64,000 nucleotides of DNA from contig CANRJC010000010.1 of assembly GCA_947630795.1 (NCBI GenBank), positions 24,768 to 88,767 of the forward strand. The letters are read 5' to 3'. Every line of letters begins with the position of its first letter. Within the stretch, counting starts at the first letter, position 1. The position numbers were made by a program, and so were the translations under genes. The DNA comes from an uncultured Phascolarctobacterium sp. (GTDB taxonomy: Bacteria; Bacillota; Negativicutes; Acidaminococcales; Acidaminococcaceae). The notes below the pieces were generated by a model, which was not told the DNA's origin, searched no databases, and was given only the letters and a program-made list of their open reading frames with translations. Shown here piece after piece: positions 21,856 through 31,285 of the stretch.

Positions 21856-22374
21856 CTATTTCGATCGCCGCAGTTGCTCTAAGCGTTCCAAAACGCTCCC
21901 GTCCACTCTGTCTCCCAGTTCCCGTCTGTTGAGACCGCCGACGGGATGATGCAGCCTGGCTGTTATTTCCTTTTTTGCTTTCAGATATTGCTGATGAAAT
22001 TCCCGAGCGGAGATACGATAGCCGCCGCTGCCCAAAATGTTCAGCTGTTCCGCATAATCGCCGGTGACCACATAGATGCTGTCTTGCCGCTTGCGGCCCA
22101 ATTCGTAAGTTTTTCTTTCGATCCAACTGTCCGCCGTTTCTCCCTCGGCGGTGTACACCACTTCGATGCCGTGGAGCCGCTCGCTTTCGGCGCTGCCCGG
22201 CACATCTATCGCATCGAAGACCACTATCGCTTCCAAACCGCGAAAAGCGGCGAACTCGGCCACAAGTGCCGTCAGCAATTCCCGAGCGTGCTCCAAGTTC
22301 TGCTCTCTCACTGCGGTGAACTCCCGCCAATTATTGATCACATTGTAACCGTCTACGATGATATATTCCTTCAT
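21856..22374 (-). CDS. YacP-like NYN-domain endoribonuclease
   Basis: A 172-residue PIN-like NYN domain protein: I-I-V-D-G-Y-N-V-I-N-N-W at the start, A-I-V-V-F-D-A in the middle and Y-V-V-T-G-D-Y-A-E-Q, with the acidic residues (D8, D69-type, D105-type) of the metal site. The Bacillus homologue (YacP/Rae1) cuts mRNA in ribosomes. Same neighbours as in Bacillus (rlmB, sigH). Confidence 0.88.
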   Translation of the reverse strand: MKEYIIVDGYNVINNWREFTAVREQNLEHARELLTALVAEFAAFRGLEAIVVFDAIDVPGSAESERLHGIEVVYTAEGETADSWIERKTYELGRKRQDSIYVVTGDYAEQLNILGSGGYRISAREFHQQYLKAKKEITARLHHPVGGLNRRELGDRVDGSVLERLEQLRRSK

Positions 22375-22375
22375 C

Positions 22376-23146
22376 TCAAACGCTGCCCTGTCGCCGTCTT
22401 CTCAGCGCCTCATAGAGAAAGATGCCTCCGGCCACCGCCGCGTTCAAAGAGCCTACGCCTCCCGGCATGGGCAGAGCAGCCAGCTCATCGCAACTTTCTG
22501 CCGTCAAACGGCTCAAGCCTTTTCCCTCGGCCCCTATCACCAAAGCCAACGGCCCTGTAAGGTGGACTTCTTCGTAAGCTCGCCCCTGCATATGAGCCCC
22601 CACCACCCAGCAGCCTGCCTTTTGCAAACGTTCGATGGCCCGGCTCATGTTGGCGACTCGGGCCACGGCGATATGCTCCAAAGCCCCGGCTGCGGCCTTG
22701 GCCACCGTAGCAGTGAGAGGGCAGCTGTCTCTTTTTAACACCACTGCCCCCTGTGCTCCCACCGCTGCCGCCGTTCGCAAAAGAGAGCCGAAATTGTGCG
22801 GATCTTGCACACCGTCTAAAAGCAACAAAAAGGGTTCTTCGCCTTTTGCAAAGGCCTTGGCCAAAATATCATCGATATCGACATAACTATAGGGAGCTAC
22901 CTTAGCTGCCACTCCTTGATGGGGCAAGCGAGTGAGCCCGTTCAAAAAATCGGTGCCGACCAGATCGTAAGGGATGCCCCGCTCTTTGGTCAGCTCCAAG
23001 ATCTCGCCGATGGAGCCGCCGCGGCTGCCCTTGGCCACAAAGAGCCGATTGAGAGGTCGGCCGCTGCGCAGCGCTTCCAGCACCGGGTTGCGGCCCACCA
23101 ACAATTCGCTGTCTTCCTTGGCCTGCTTGCCTGCCACTCTTCCCAT
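22376..23146 (-). CDS. rlmB: 23S rRNA 2'-O-ribose methyltransferase, RlmB/TrmH family
   Basis: A 256-residue SPOUT methyltransferase with the substrate-binding domain at residues 17-90 and the knot motifs D-G-V-Q-D-P-H-N-F-G-S-L-L-R-T-A, V-I-G-A-E-G-K-G-L-S and G-S-L-N-A-A-V-A-G-G-I. The family modifies G2251 of 23S rRNA. Second-motif wording (S-L-N-A-A-V instead of S-L-N-V-S-V) is slightly unusual. In the sigH cluster, next to yacP as in Bacillus. Confidence 0.9.
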   Translation of the reverse strand: MGRVAGKQAKEDSELLVGRNPVLEALRSGRPLNRLFVAKGSRGGSIGEILELTKERGIPYDLVGTDFLNGLTRLPHQGVAAKVAPYSYVDIDDILAKAFAKGEEPFLLLLDGVQDPHNFGSLLRTAAAVGAQGAVVLKRDSCPLTATVAKAAAGALEHIAVARVANMSRAIERLQKAGCWVVGAHMQGRAYEEVHLTGPLALVIGAEGKGLSRLTAESCDELAALPMPGGVGSLNAAVAGGIFLYEALRRRRQGSV

Positions 23147-23174
23147 CTCCCCTCTTCGCTTTTTTAGTCGGCCC

Positions 23175-23888
23175 TTACTTTTTTGCGGCTTCTGCCTGTG
23201 CTTTTTTTGCTCGCTGCAGCGCTTCCAAGCGGCCGCAGCTCATGGCTCCTTCTCGACAGATACCTTGACTGACACAGGTGGGCCCGGCCTCAGCGAAGAT
23301 AGCGGGAGCGACCTTCTTGCATTCTTTTAACATCAAATTTGCCAATCGACGTATCTCCCACTGAGCTCGGTTGCAGCAGCGAAGGCTGAAAAAATTCAAA
23401 AGCGAACGAGCGTTGAAAGTGCATACCAATTTGGTCTCCGTCGCATTGGGAAGAATGTAGCGTGCATCTTCGGCCGGGATGCCCTCCTCGATAAATTCGT
23501 CGTAAAGGTCGCGTATCTTTTTCATCAGCGCCTCGAATTTGGCTGCCGCTTCCGGTCTGGCGGCCACAGTGGGCGGCATGATAGTGGCAAAGTCGTGCTC
23601 TTTCACATAGCGCTGCGACTGCTGAGAATAGGAAGCGATGCGATGCCTCACCAATTGATGGCTCAGCACCCTCGATACTCCCTCGATGGCGAAAGTGAAG
23701 GTGACGTGCTCCAATGTGGAAAAATGTCCCATCGCCACCAGTTTGTTCACCAATTTTTCCGCCTGCTCGGGGCTGATCTTTTCTTCCAGTTCGGCAGCCC
23801 CCACCGGGCTGTAGCACAAACGTGCGCTCATGGCTACCGTCTTGTCCGGTTCGGGGGTGTGCCGCAACAATTTCACTTTTATCTCCAT
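23175..23888 (-). CDS. thyX: Flavin-dependent thymidylate synthase ThyX
   Basis: A 237-residue protein with the ThyX motif [13 protein letters not shown] (R-H-R-x7-S), preceded by L-E-H-V-T-F-T-F and followed by Y-I-L-P-N-A-T-E-T and N-F-F-S-L-R-C-C. It makes dTMP from dUMP using FAD, NADPH and methylenetetrahydrofolate. It overlaps mrnC by 10 bp and is not part of this cluster in Bacillus, so an insertion in this lineage. Confidence 0.95.
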   Translation of the reverse strand: MEIKVKLLRHTPEPDKTVAMSARLCYSPVGAAELEEKISPEQAEKLVNKLVAMGHFSTLEHVTFTFAIEGVSRVLSHQLVRHRIASYSQQSQRYVKEHDFATIMPPTVAARPEAAAKFEALMKKIRDLYDEFIEEGIPAEDARYILPNATETKLVCTFNARSLLNFFSLRCCNRAQWEIRRLANLMLKECKKVAPAIFAEAGPTCVSQGICREGAMSCGRLEALQRAKKAQAEAAKK

Positions 23889-24352
23889 GTTTGATCCTCT
23901 CTTTGCAAGTCCTTGGCGATGAGGTCGAAGGTCTGCGCCAAAACTTCTTCCAAACGCTCTTGCCGCTCTGTCAAAAAGAGCCAGCCGATGAGAGCTTCCA
24001 GCGCTGTGGCTTGACGATATTCTGCCACCGAGGCGCTTTTAGGCACCGTGCTTTTGGCGTTGCGTCCCCGATGGTAGATGACCTCTTCTTCGGGAGAAAG
24101 CTGCTTTGCCAAGGCCAGCATGGCCCTGCTTTGACAGACGGCGCTCACCATGCGGGCGCAAAGATCGTTGATCGGCCGCACCTGAGGAGCTGAAGGCAAA
24201 AGACGCAGCCGCACATAAAGGCCGAAGACGCTGTCGCCTATGTAGGCCAAAAGCAGCGGGTTCAAGAGCTCCGGTGTCCTAAGTTCGTCGGCACCCTCGC
24301 CGCACATCGTCAAAGCGTGCCGCTTGATGGCGCTGTATCGTTCAAAGCGCAT
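23879..24352 (-). CDS. mrnC: Mini-ribonuclease III
   Basis: A 157-residue RNase III catalytic domain without dsRNA-binding domain: [22 protein letters not shown] and [14 protein letters not shown] with the metal-binding D and E. In Bacillus it matures 23S rRNA. It lies between cysS (1-bp gap) and thyX. Ribosome site is weak, suggesting coupling to cysS. Confidence 0.92.
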   Translation of the reverse strand: MRFERYSAIKRHALTMCGEGADELRTPELLNPLLLAYIGDSVFGLYVRLRLLPSAPQVRPINDLCARMVSAVCQSRAMLALAKQLSPEEEVIYHRGRNAKSTVPKSASVAEYRQATALEALIGWLFLTERQERLEEVLAQTFDLIAKDLQREDQTWR

Positions 24353-24353
24353 C

Positions 24354-25811
24354 TTATTTATTTTCTTTAGACCAGACAGCTCCCTGCGGAGTGTCCTGCA
24401 GGACGATGCCTAAAGCAGCCAGAGCGGAGCGCAATTTGTCGGCCAAGGCGTAATTTTTTTCTTTGCGGGCCTCTTGGCGCAAGTCGATGATCAACTGCAC
24501 CAAGTCCGCCTCTTTAGAGGGGCCGCTCTCTTCTTGAACAGTTTGAGCGGCGACAGCTTCCTCTTCCAAAATGCCGATGATCGAGCACATGTAGGCAAAA
24601 ACTTTTTTCGTTACAGCCAGAGCTTTGCCGTCCGGAGCCTGTCCTTCTGCTTGCAAAGTTTTGGCATAAGTCACAAGGTCGCGGGCCAAAGCGAACATAT
24701 AAGAGATGGCCAAAGCGGTATTGAAATCATCCTCCATGGCCTCTTTAAAGTTTTCTTTGAGAGCGAGGGCCTGAGTAGCCAAAGTTCTGCCTGCCTCGGT
24801 GGGGCCGCCCCCTGGCACGAGGCTCAATTCGTCCAGTAATTTTTTGGCCTTGGCCAAGCGGGCCAAACTTTTTTGCGCTTCCGTCAGTCGCTGGTCGCTG
24901 AAATCCAAAGGAGAGCGATAGTGGGTAGAGACGATGAAAAAGCGCAGCACTTCCGGTTCGTAGTGTTCCAAAATATCTTTCACGGTGAAGAAGTTGCCCA
25001 AAGACTTGGACATTTTTTCTTCGTTGACGGTGATGAAGCCGTTGTGCAGCCAGTAGCGAACGAAGGGATGGCAGCCGCTGCAGCCTTCGGACTGAGCGAT
25101 CTCGTTCTCATGATGGGGGAAGATCAGATCGCTGCCGCCGCCGTGGAAGTCGAAACTTGCGCCCAAATATTTCATGCTCATGGCAGAGCACTCGATGTGC
25201 CAGCCGGGGCGGCCGGGACCCCAAGGGCTGGGCCACGCCGGTTCACCCGGTTTGGCTGCCTTCCAAAGAGCAAAGTCCATGGGATTGCTCTTACGGTCGT
25301 CTACATCTACTCTGGCCCCCGCCATCATGTCATCCAGCTTGCGGCCGGAAAGTTCTCCATAGTGAGGGAATTTTTCCACGCGGTAATAAACATCTCCGTC
25401 CACCGCATAAGCGAAGCCTTTTTCCACTAGGGTCGCCACCGTCTTGATGATGTCGGTGATATGCGCGGAGACCCGAGGATAGATGTGAGCCCGACGCACT
25501 TTCAATTTATCCATCACCTCAAAATAAGCGGCGATGTAGCGCTCGCCTATCTCGGCCCAGCTGATTCCTTCCTTATTGGCGGCATTGATGATCTTGTCGT
25601 CTACATCGGTGAAGTTTTGCACGTGCAGGACGTCGTAGCCTTCGCTCTCCAAAAAACGGCGGATCACGTCCCAAGTCACGAAGGGCCGGGCATTGCCGAT
25701 ATGGGGATGATTATAGGGGGTGACCCCGCACACATAGATGCGGACCTTTTCCGCTTCCAGCGGTTTGAATTCTTCCTTTCCCTTGGTGAGGGTGTTATAT
25801 ACTCTGATCAC
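24354..25811 (-). CDS. cysS: Cysteinyl-tRNA synthetase
   Basis: A 485-residue class I synthetase: H-P-H-I-G-N (HIGH motif) at 35-40, zinc-site Cys28, K-M-S-K-S-L-G near 270, and the W-H-I-E-C-S-A-M-S segment of CysRS. It charges tRNA-Cys. GTG start with AAGGAGG at 6 nt. Between gltX and mrnC as in Bacillus, but cysE, which lies between gltX and cysS there, is missing. Confidence 0.97.
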   Translation of the reverse strand: MIRVYNTLTKGKEEFKPLEAEKVRIYVCGVTPYNHPHIGNARPFVTWDVIRRFLESEGYDVLHVQNFTDVDDKIINAANKEGISWAEIGERYIAAYFEVMDKLKVRRAHIYPRVSAHITDIIKTVATLVEKGFAYAVDGDVYYRVEKFPHYGELSGRKLDDMMAGARVDVDDRKSNPMDFALWKAAKPGEPAWPSPWGPGRPGWHIECSAMSMKYLGASFDFHGGGSDLIFPHHENEIAQSEGCSGCHPFVRYWLHNGFITVNEEKMSKSLGNFFTVKDILEHYEPEVLRFFIVSTHYRSPLDFSDQRLTEAQKSLARLAKAKKLLDELSLVPGGGPTEAGRTLATQALALKENFKEAMEDDFNTALAISYMFALARDLVTYAKTLQAEGQAPDGKALAVTKKVFAYMCSIIGILEEEAVAAQTVQEESGPSKEADLVQLIIDLRQEARKEKNYALADKLRSALAALGIVLQDTPQGAVWSKENK

Positions 25812-25852
25812 GAGCTGCCTCCTTATTTCGATACTGTCTGCTCTGTTCTTTT

Positions 25853-27331
25853 TTAAAAATTTACCTTCACGCCTGCTTTAGCCAAAGAAGCTTCGATGCG
25901 CTTGCGGCAGCGTTTCTCCCCCAAGAGGGGGATGATGGCAGCCAGCTCCGGCCCGTGTTGCTTGCCGGTGAGGGCCACCCTGACGGGCATGAACACGGCT
26001 TTGCCTTTTAAGCCGGTAGCCTTCTGGACCGTTTTGAAGACGGCTTTCACGCTAGGCGCATCCTCTGGCTCTGCCTTTGCCAGTTCCCGCAAAAAGTTTT
26101 CCATCACCGCAGGCACTGCGGGGTCGCAAAGCACTGCTTTGGCCTCCTCATCTTCCAAGGGGAACTCGTCTTCGAAATAGAGGCTCACGGCGGCGGGGAT
26201 CTGGGCGCCATAGGCTACGTGTTCCTGAGCGGTGGCGGTCACACGCTGCAGCCACTCCAGTTCTTTTCCCGTCTCACGACCGGTGATATAGCCTTTTTCC
26301 CGCAAATGAGGCTTGGCCAATTCGTAAAATTCTTCGACGCTCAGCCGACGGATGTAGTGCTGATCGATCCAGTTCAGTTTATCCAAGTCGAAGACCGCCG
26401 GATTTTTGGCCACGCGATCCATGGAAAAGGCGGCGATCAATTCGTCTTTGCTGAAGATCTCCTGCTCGCCGGGAGGAGCCCAGCCCAAAAGAGCCAAGAA
26501 GTTGACGATGGCCTCGGGCAGATAGCCCAAGCGGCGGTACTGATCCACACTGGTGGCTCCGTGACGCTTGCTCATTTTGGTATGATCCTTTCCCAAAATG
26601 AGAGAGATGTGGCCGAAGACCGGCTGAGGAAAATTTAAAGCGTCATAGATCAAACATTGACGGGGAGTGTTGGACAGATGTTCTTCGGCCCTGATCACGT
26701 GGGTGATGTTCATGGCGTGATCGTCGATGACCACCGCAAAATTATAAGTGGGCAGGCCGTCCGACTTCATGATGACGAAGTCGCCGATGTTGTCGGAATC
26801 GAAGACCACAGTCCCCCGCACCAGATCTCTCACTGCGATCTCTTGATGCTCCGGCACGCGGAAGCGAATGGTGGGTTTGCGCCCCTCGCTCTCAAAAGCG
26901 GCTTGTTGTTCGGGGCTGAGGTCGCGGCAGCGCCCCATGTAGCGGGGCATCTTTCCCTCTTTCAGCAGGCTCTGCCGCTCGGCCTCCAGCTCTTCGTCGG
27001 TACAATAACAATAATAAGCCTGCCCCGCGGCCAAAAGCTGCTGAGCATACTGACGGTATAACTCTAACCGTTCCGTTTGCCGATAGGGAGCGTGAGGTCC
27101 GCCCACGTCTATCCCTTCGTCCCAGTCCAGCCCCAGCCAACGCAGGGCGGCTTTGATATTTTCTTCCGATTCTCTGCTGGAGCGCTCTAAGTCCGTGTCT
27201 TCGATGCGCAGGATCAACTTGCCTTTGCTTTTTTTTGCCAGCAAATAATTGAACAGGGCGCTGCGGGCCCCGCCGATATGAAAAGGTCCGGTAGGACTGG
27301 GAGCGAAACGCACCCTTACCTCTTTCTCCAT
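25853..27331 (-). CDS. gltX: Glutamyl-tRNA synthetase
   Basis: A 492-residue class I synthetase: P-S-P-T-G-P-F-H-I-G-G-A at 11-22, K-M-S-K-R-H-G near 250, and the C-terminal helical anticodon-binding domain. It charges tRNA-Glu (and possibly tRNA-Gln, with GatCAB). 41 bp upstream of cysS, so cotranscribed. Ribosome site GGAGG at 8 nt. No T-box leader is seen. Confidence 0.97.
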   Translation of the reverse strand: MEKEVRVRFAPSPTGPFHIGGARSALFNYLLAKKSKGKLILRIEDTDLERSSRESEENIKAALRWLGLDWDEGIDVGGPHAPYRQTERLELYRQYAQQLLAAGQAYYCYCTDEELEAERQSLLKEGKMPRYMGRCRDLSPEQQAAFESEGRKPTIRFRVPEHQEIAVRDLVRGTVVFDSDNIGDFVIMKSDGLPTYNFAVVIDDHAMNITHVIRAEEHLSNTPRQCLIYDALNFPQPVFGHISLILGKDHTKMSKRHGATSVDQYRRLGYLPEAIVNFLALLGWAPPGEQEIFSKDELIAAFSMDRVAKNPAVFDLDKLNWIDQHYIRRLSVEEFYELAKPHLREKGYITGRETGKELEWLQRVTATAQEHVAYGAQIPAAVSLYFEDEFPLEDEEAKAVLCDPAVPAVMENFLRELAKAEPEDAPSVKAVFKTVQKATGLKGKAVFMPVRVALTGKQHGPELAAIIPLLGEKRCRKRIEASLAKAGVKVNF

Positions 27332-27405
27332 GTAGTCGACCTCCGGAAATTTTTTCTTTTTCTTAGAAAAGAGCAGACTCTCGCCGCTCTTCGTCTTGTC
27401 TTTTG

Positions 27406-27411
27406 ATTATA
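27406..27411 (-). promoter_or_regulatory. Extended -10 promoter of gltX
   Basis: On the minus strand TGATATAAT, an extended -10 without a clear -35, lies just after the ispDF terminator and about 75 bp before gltX. Confidence 0.5.
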
Positions 27412-27416
27412 TCATA

Positions 27417-27441
27417 AAAGCAGGGCCTTGCGCCCTGCTTT
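27417..27441 (-). terminator. Terminator after ispDF
   Basis: AAAGCAGGGC (27417-27426) pairs perfectly with GCCCTGCTTT (27432-27441) around a 5-nt loop, directly after the ispDF stop; TTTTAT follows on the minus strand. Confidence 0.7.
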
Positions 27442-27444
27442 AAA

Positions 27445-28638
27445 TTATTTTCTCTTAAACTCTCGCGACAAAAGCACCGTTGCCTGCGCGGCGATGCCTT
27501 CGCCTCGGCCGGTGAAGCCCAAAGCTTCGGTGGTGGTGGCCTTCACGCTCACCGCCTCCGCTTCGATGCCCAAAGCGGCAGCTGTCGTCTGCCGCATTTT
27601 TTCGATGAAAGGAGCCAGCTTCGGCCGCTGGGCGATGATCGTGATGTCGGCGTTTTCGATAGCGTAGCCTTTAAGTCGAAGCATGCGAACTGCTTCCTTC
27701 GTCAATTCTCTGCTGTCGGCGCCTTTAAAACGTTCATCCGTATCGGGAAAATATTTTCCGATGTCGCCGAGAGCGGCCGCGCCCAACAATGCGTCCGTCA
27801 AAGCGTGCAGCGCTACGTCTGCATCGCTGTGGCCCAAAAGACCCAGTTCATAGGGCACCTCCACTCCGCAAAGGATCAGCTTGCGTCCTTTTGTCAAGCG
27901 ATGTACGTCGAAGCCGCTGCCTATCCTGTACATTTTTTTCTCCTCTCTCTCTAAAAAGAGCCGGGCTAAAAGCAGATCGTTGGGCGTAGTTATCTTGATG
28001 TTTTTTTCCGAGCCCGGCACGCAGGCCACTTTGCCGCCTATCGCTTCCACCAAAGAAGCATCGTCGGTGGCTTCCGTTTTATTTTCAACTGCGCGCTCAT
28101 ATGCTTCAAGCAAAAGCTCCCGGCGAAAAATTTGCGGAGTTTGCACCGCCATTAAAGTTGCTCGAGGCGGCGTAGAAAGCACCAAAGCTTCGTCGTCTGT
28201 AACTTTGACTGTGTCTTTTACGGGCACAGCAGCCACTGCGGCGCCAAAACGAGTCGCCGCCGAAAATGTGCGCAAAAAAATTTCCGGCTCCACCAAAGGC
28301 CGCGCCCCGTCGTGCACGGCCACGTAAGGAGCATCTTCTTTTATTGCCGCTAAAGCAGCGGCTACACTGGCCGTGCGGGTGGCACCTCCCTGCACCAATT
28401 TCACCGCCAGCTCGGGAAAATGCTCTTTTTTATAACGATCCAGCAGTTTTTTCCCTTCTTCTAATTCGCCGGCGCCCAAGGTCACCACCGCTTCTTTTAC
28501 CAGGCCGGCGGAGGCCACCGCCTCTAAAGTGCGGACCAAAACAGGCAGCCCCGCCAAAAGAGCGAAGGCTTTGTTATAACCCAGCCCCAGCCTTTCGCCT
28601 TTGCCGGCAGCCGGCACGATGCAAACCAGCTCTTCCAC
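27445..28638 (-). CDS. ispDF: Bifunctional IspD-IspF (isoprenoid MEP pathway)
   Basis: A 397-residue fusion. Residues 1-230 are IspD ([11 protein letters not shown] cytidylyltransferase loop, V-H-D-G-A-R-P, T-D-D-A-S). Residues 236-397 are IspF ([16 protein letters not shown] with metal-binding D244, H246, H270, and F-T-G-R-G-E-G). It catalyses two non-consecutive MEP steps: CDP-ME formation and ME-cPP cyclisation. GTG start with GGAGAGAAACT. In Bacillus these are separate adjacent genes at this place. Confidence 0.95.
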   Translation of the reverse strand: MEELVCIVPAAGKGERLGLGYNKAFALLAGLPVLVRTLEAVASAGLVKEAVVTLGAGELEEGKKLLDRYKKEHFPELAVKLVQGGATRTASVAAALAAIKEDAPYVAVHDGARPLVEPEIFLRTFSAATRFGAAVAAVPVKDTVKVTDDEALVLSTPPRATLMAVQTPQIFRRELLLEAYERAVENKTEATDDASLVEAIGGKVACVPGSEKNIKITTPNDLLLARLFLEREEKKMYRIGSGFDVHRLTKGRKLILCGVEVPYELGLLGHSDADVALHALTDALLGAAALGDIGKYFPDTDERFKGADSRELTKEAVRMLRLKGYAIENADITIIAQRPKLAPFIEKMRQTTAAALGIEAEAVSVKATTTEALGFTGRGEGIAAQATVLLSREFKRK

Positions 28639-28685
28639 AGTTTCTCTCCTTTTTCGTGTTCGGCCCTTTAGGGTAAAGATAGCCT

Positions 28686-28720
28686 AAAAAAAGACCGCCC
28701 TGCCTTTAAACACAGGGCGG
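28686..28720 (-). terminator. Terminator after the PIN/TRAM gene
   Basis: CCGCCCTG/CAGGGCGG stem (28713-28720 with 28695-28702) and seven T on the minus strand. Confidence 0.85.
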
Positions 28721-28726
28721 CCTCAT

Positions 28727-29857
28727 TCAGCGCCGCAGCAATTTGGCAAAGATCAGCCTTCCCGCAGCCGTCTGCAGGACGCTGGTCACAATCACATCTT
28801 GACGGCTGCCCACAAAGCGGCGGCCTCCGTCTACCACTATCATGGTGCCGTCTTCTAAATAGGCCACGGCCTGGCCGTATTCTTTGCCTTCCTTCACCAA
28901 ATAAACGCTCACTTCGTCGCCGTTGGAGAGGATGGGCTTGATGGCATTGGCTAATTCGTTGACGTTCAGCACCTTCACGCCTTGGATCTCCGCCACTTTG
29001 TTCAGGTTGTAATCGTTGGTCATGATGATGCAAGCCGCTTCTTTGGCTAAGCGCACCAACTTGCTGTCCACGTCGGGGATGTCGTCGTAATCGTTCTCCA
29101 CCACCACCACCTGCTGCTTATAACTGTTCTGCAAGTCGTAAAAAAGATCCAAGCCCCTTCTGCCCTTGGCGCGTTTCAAACTGTCGGCAGAATCGCTCAG
29201 CCGCTGCAGTTCTTGCAGCACGAAAGAGGGCAGCACCAGCTTTCCTTCCAAAAAACCGGCGGCGATGATGTCCATGATGCGGCCGTCGATGATCACGCTG
29301 GTGTCCAGCAGTTTGTTGCCCGAATAGAGCCTATCGCCCAAGGGTCCGTCCATGATGTTGGGCCCCGGCTTGCGCTCCGGCCTTTTGATGGAGAGCCGAT
29401 TGAAGAAAGCGGCGATGTCTCCGTGCCTACGCAAAGCCAATTGAGCGCCCACCACCGAGAAGATGAGGCTGAGAACGATGGGGATGAAGGGCCCCACGAT
29501 GGGCAGATGGGAAAAGGGCGCGCCCAAAAGGTTGGCGATGATGAGGCCCAAGGCGATGCCGAAGACCACGATCATGATATCGCTGGTGGGAGTTTTGGAA
29601 AAGGTGCTGTTCACTTTTTCGCCGAAAGCGAAAAGCCTGTCGGTGATGAAAGGCGACAGCACCAGCGCCAGCCAAAAAAAGATGACCAAGCCCATAACGC
29701 CCATGATGACGTGGGCCAAGCTCAGTCCGAAGATCGCACTGCCGTGCAGATCATAGCCCAAATATTCCGACAAATAAGGCAGGCTGTAATTGATGAGTAT
29801 GAGTCCGGCCAAGGCTATGAGCAGGGCGATAGTCAATCTGATGAATGTACGCAGCAA
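28727..29857 (-). CDS. Membrane PIN/TRAM-domain protein (YacL family)
   Basis: A 376-residue protein. Four hydrophobic segments in the first 145 residues (about 8-30, 42-72, 92-112, 118-142), then a PIN nuclease domain (L-L-D-T-S-V-I-I-D-G-R-I, T-N-D-Y-N-L-N-K-V) and a TRAM RNA-binding domain (G-K-E-Y-G-Q-A-V-A-Y-L-E-D-G-T-M-I-V-V). Likely a membrane-bound RNase. TTG start with AAGGAGGAAGAGC. First gene of the conserved cluster. Confidence 0.9.
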   Translation of the reverse strand: MLRTFIRLTIALLIALAGLILINYSLPYLSEYLGYDLHGSAIFGLSLAHVIMGVMGLVIFFWLALVLSPFITDRLFAFGEKVNSTFSKTPTSDIMIVVFGIALGLIIANLLGAPFSHLPIVGPFIPIVLSLIFSVVGAQLALRRHGDIAAFFNRLSIKRPERKPGPNIMDGPLGDRLYSGNKLLDTSVIIDGRIMDIIAAGFLEGKLVLPSFVLQELQRLSDSADSLKRAKGRRGLDLFYDLQNSYKQQVVVVENDYDDIPDVDSKLVRLAKEAACIIMTNDYNLNKVAEIQGVKVLNVNELANAIKPILSNGDEVSVYLVKEGKEYGQAVAYLEDGTMIVVDGGRRFVGSRQDVIVTSVLQTAAGRLIFAKLLRR

Positions 29858-30017
29858 TAGCTCTTCCTCCTTTCTTTAAAATTGAAGGTCGTGCGGACCT
29901 TGCTACCTATCATACAGCAAATGCCGCAAAAAAACAAGGGGACGCTACCGCCCGCTCCCTCCCGTTCTTTCTTGCGCCGCCTCTCTTCTTTTTTCTTTCG
30001 CCGGCGGCAGCGGCAAC

Positions 30018-30065
30018 AAAAAAGATCCGCCCGCCGTCACGGCTTTAGAGGACCGAACGGCGGGC
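30018..30065 (-). terminator. Terminator of the symporter gene
   Basis: GCCCGCCGT/ACGGCGGGC stem (30057-30065 with 30029-30037) with a 19-nt loop; on the minus strand GGATC and TTTTTT follow. Confidence 0.8.
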
Positions 30066-30091
30066 AGTAAAAGCGTCCGATGGTTTACGGT

Positions 30092-31285
30092 TTATTTGCT
30101 CTTTTCGCTCCGGTCTACCAAATAGTTGACGCAGGCGTCGCCGGTAACGTTAACAGAGGTGCGAGGCATATCCAAAATACGGTCGATGCCGGCGATGAGG
30201 GCAGAGCCTTCCAGAGGCAGACCGATGGCGGTGAGGATCATGGTGAGCATGATGAAGCCCGCACCGGGCACACCGGCTGTGCCGATAGAAGCCAAAGTGC
30301 CGGTGAGCAAAATGGTGAGATACTGGCCGGCGGTGAGATCGACGCCGTAGATCTGGGCGATGAAGAGAGCGCACACGCCCTGATAAGCGGCGGTGCCGTC
30401 CATGTTGATGGTGGCGCCCAAGGGCAGCACGAAGGAGCTCACCTCACGGGATACTCCCAATTTATCCGCACATTCCATGTTCACCGGCAGAGTGCCGCCG
30501 GAAGAGCAGCTGGTGAAGGCAAGCAGAGACGCGGGCATAACGGTCTTGAAGAAAGCTACGGGGCTGAGGCCGCCTACGAATTTCACCAAGCAGCCGTATA
30601 CGAACAGTGCATGGATGATGCAGGCCAGATAAACGGCGATGATAACTTTCAACAAGGGCAACAGCACGGCCGGACCGTTGGCGGCAACTACGGGAGCTAC
30701 CAGACCGAACACGCCGATGGGAGCGAATTTCATGATGTAGCCCACCATCTTGTAGGAAACTTCGGCGAGACCGTCGATGGTGCGCTTCAGATATTCTGCT
30801 CTCTCGCCCACGCCGGTGATGGCGATGCCCAAGAAGAGAGCGAAGACGATGATCTGCAGCATGTTGGCTTTCAGCATGGCATCAAGAGGATTGGTGGGGA
30901 AGATATCCACGATGACCTTCATGATGGGGGGAGCGGCTTTGGCAGCGGCCTTAACGTCCGCGCCGGGCATGTTCACGCCTACGCCGGGCTCAAAAATGAG
31001 ACCGAAGGCCAAACCCAAAATGATGGCGAAGAAAGTGGTGCCCAAGTACCAGCCTACGGTCTTGGCGCCGATGCGGCCGATCTTCTTGATGTCGCCCAAG
31101 GCGCACACGCCGATGACCAAAGAGGAGAACACCAGCGGCACGATGAGCATTTTGATCATGTTCATGAAGATGGTGCCCAAAGGCCCTATCCAAGCGGCGG
31201 CGAATTTAGCGCCTTCGGCGCCGAGGCTCAGGCCGGCGATGATGCCCAGGCCCAAAGCGATAAGGATCTTAACGGATAAATTCAT
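30092..31285 (-). CDS. Dicarboxylate/glutamate:cation symporter (DAACS family)
   Basis: A 397-residue membrane carrier of the GltP/GltT/DctA family: M-I-K-M-L-I-V-P-L-V-F-S-S-L, S-C-S-S-G-G-T-L-P-V (hairpin 1), G-A-T-I-N-M-D-G-T-A (the NMDGT ion site) and D-R-I-L-D-M-P-R-T-S-V-N-V-T-G-D. It imports glutamate/aspartate or C4-dicarboxylates with Na+ or H+; which one cannot be read with certainty. Single gene with own terminator; AGGGAGG ribosome site. Confidence 0.92.
   Translation of the reverse strand: MNLSVKILIALGLGIIAGLSLGAEGAKFAAAWIGPLGTIFMNMIKMLIVPLVFSSLVIGVCALGDIKKIGRIGAKTVGWYLGTTFFAIILGLAFGLIFEPGVGVNMPGADVKAAAKAAPPIMKVIVDIFPTNPLDAMLKANMLQIIVFALFLGIAITGVGERAEYLKRTIDGLAEVSYKMVGYIMKFAPIGVFGLVAPVVAANGPAVLLPLLKVIIAVYLACIIHALFVYGCLVKFVGGLSPVAFFKTVMPASLLAFTSCSSGGTLPVNMECADKLGVSREVSSFVLPLGATINMDGTAAYQGVCALFIAQIYGVDLTAGQYLTILLTGTLASIGTAGVPGAGFIMLTMILTAIGLPLEGSALIAGIDRILDMPRTSVNVTGDACVNYLVDRSEKSK

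Noticed and set aside
27332..27405. T-box riboswitch upstream of gltX-cysS
   Set aside because: The leader is only about 75 nt and has no antiterminator/TGGN-like motif.
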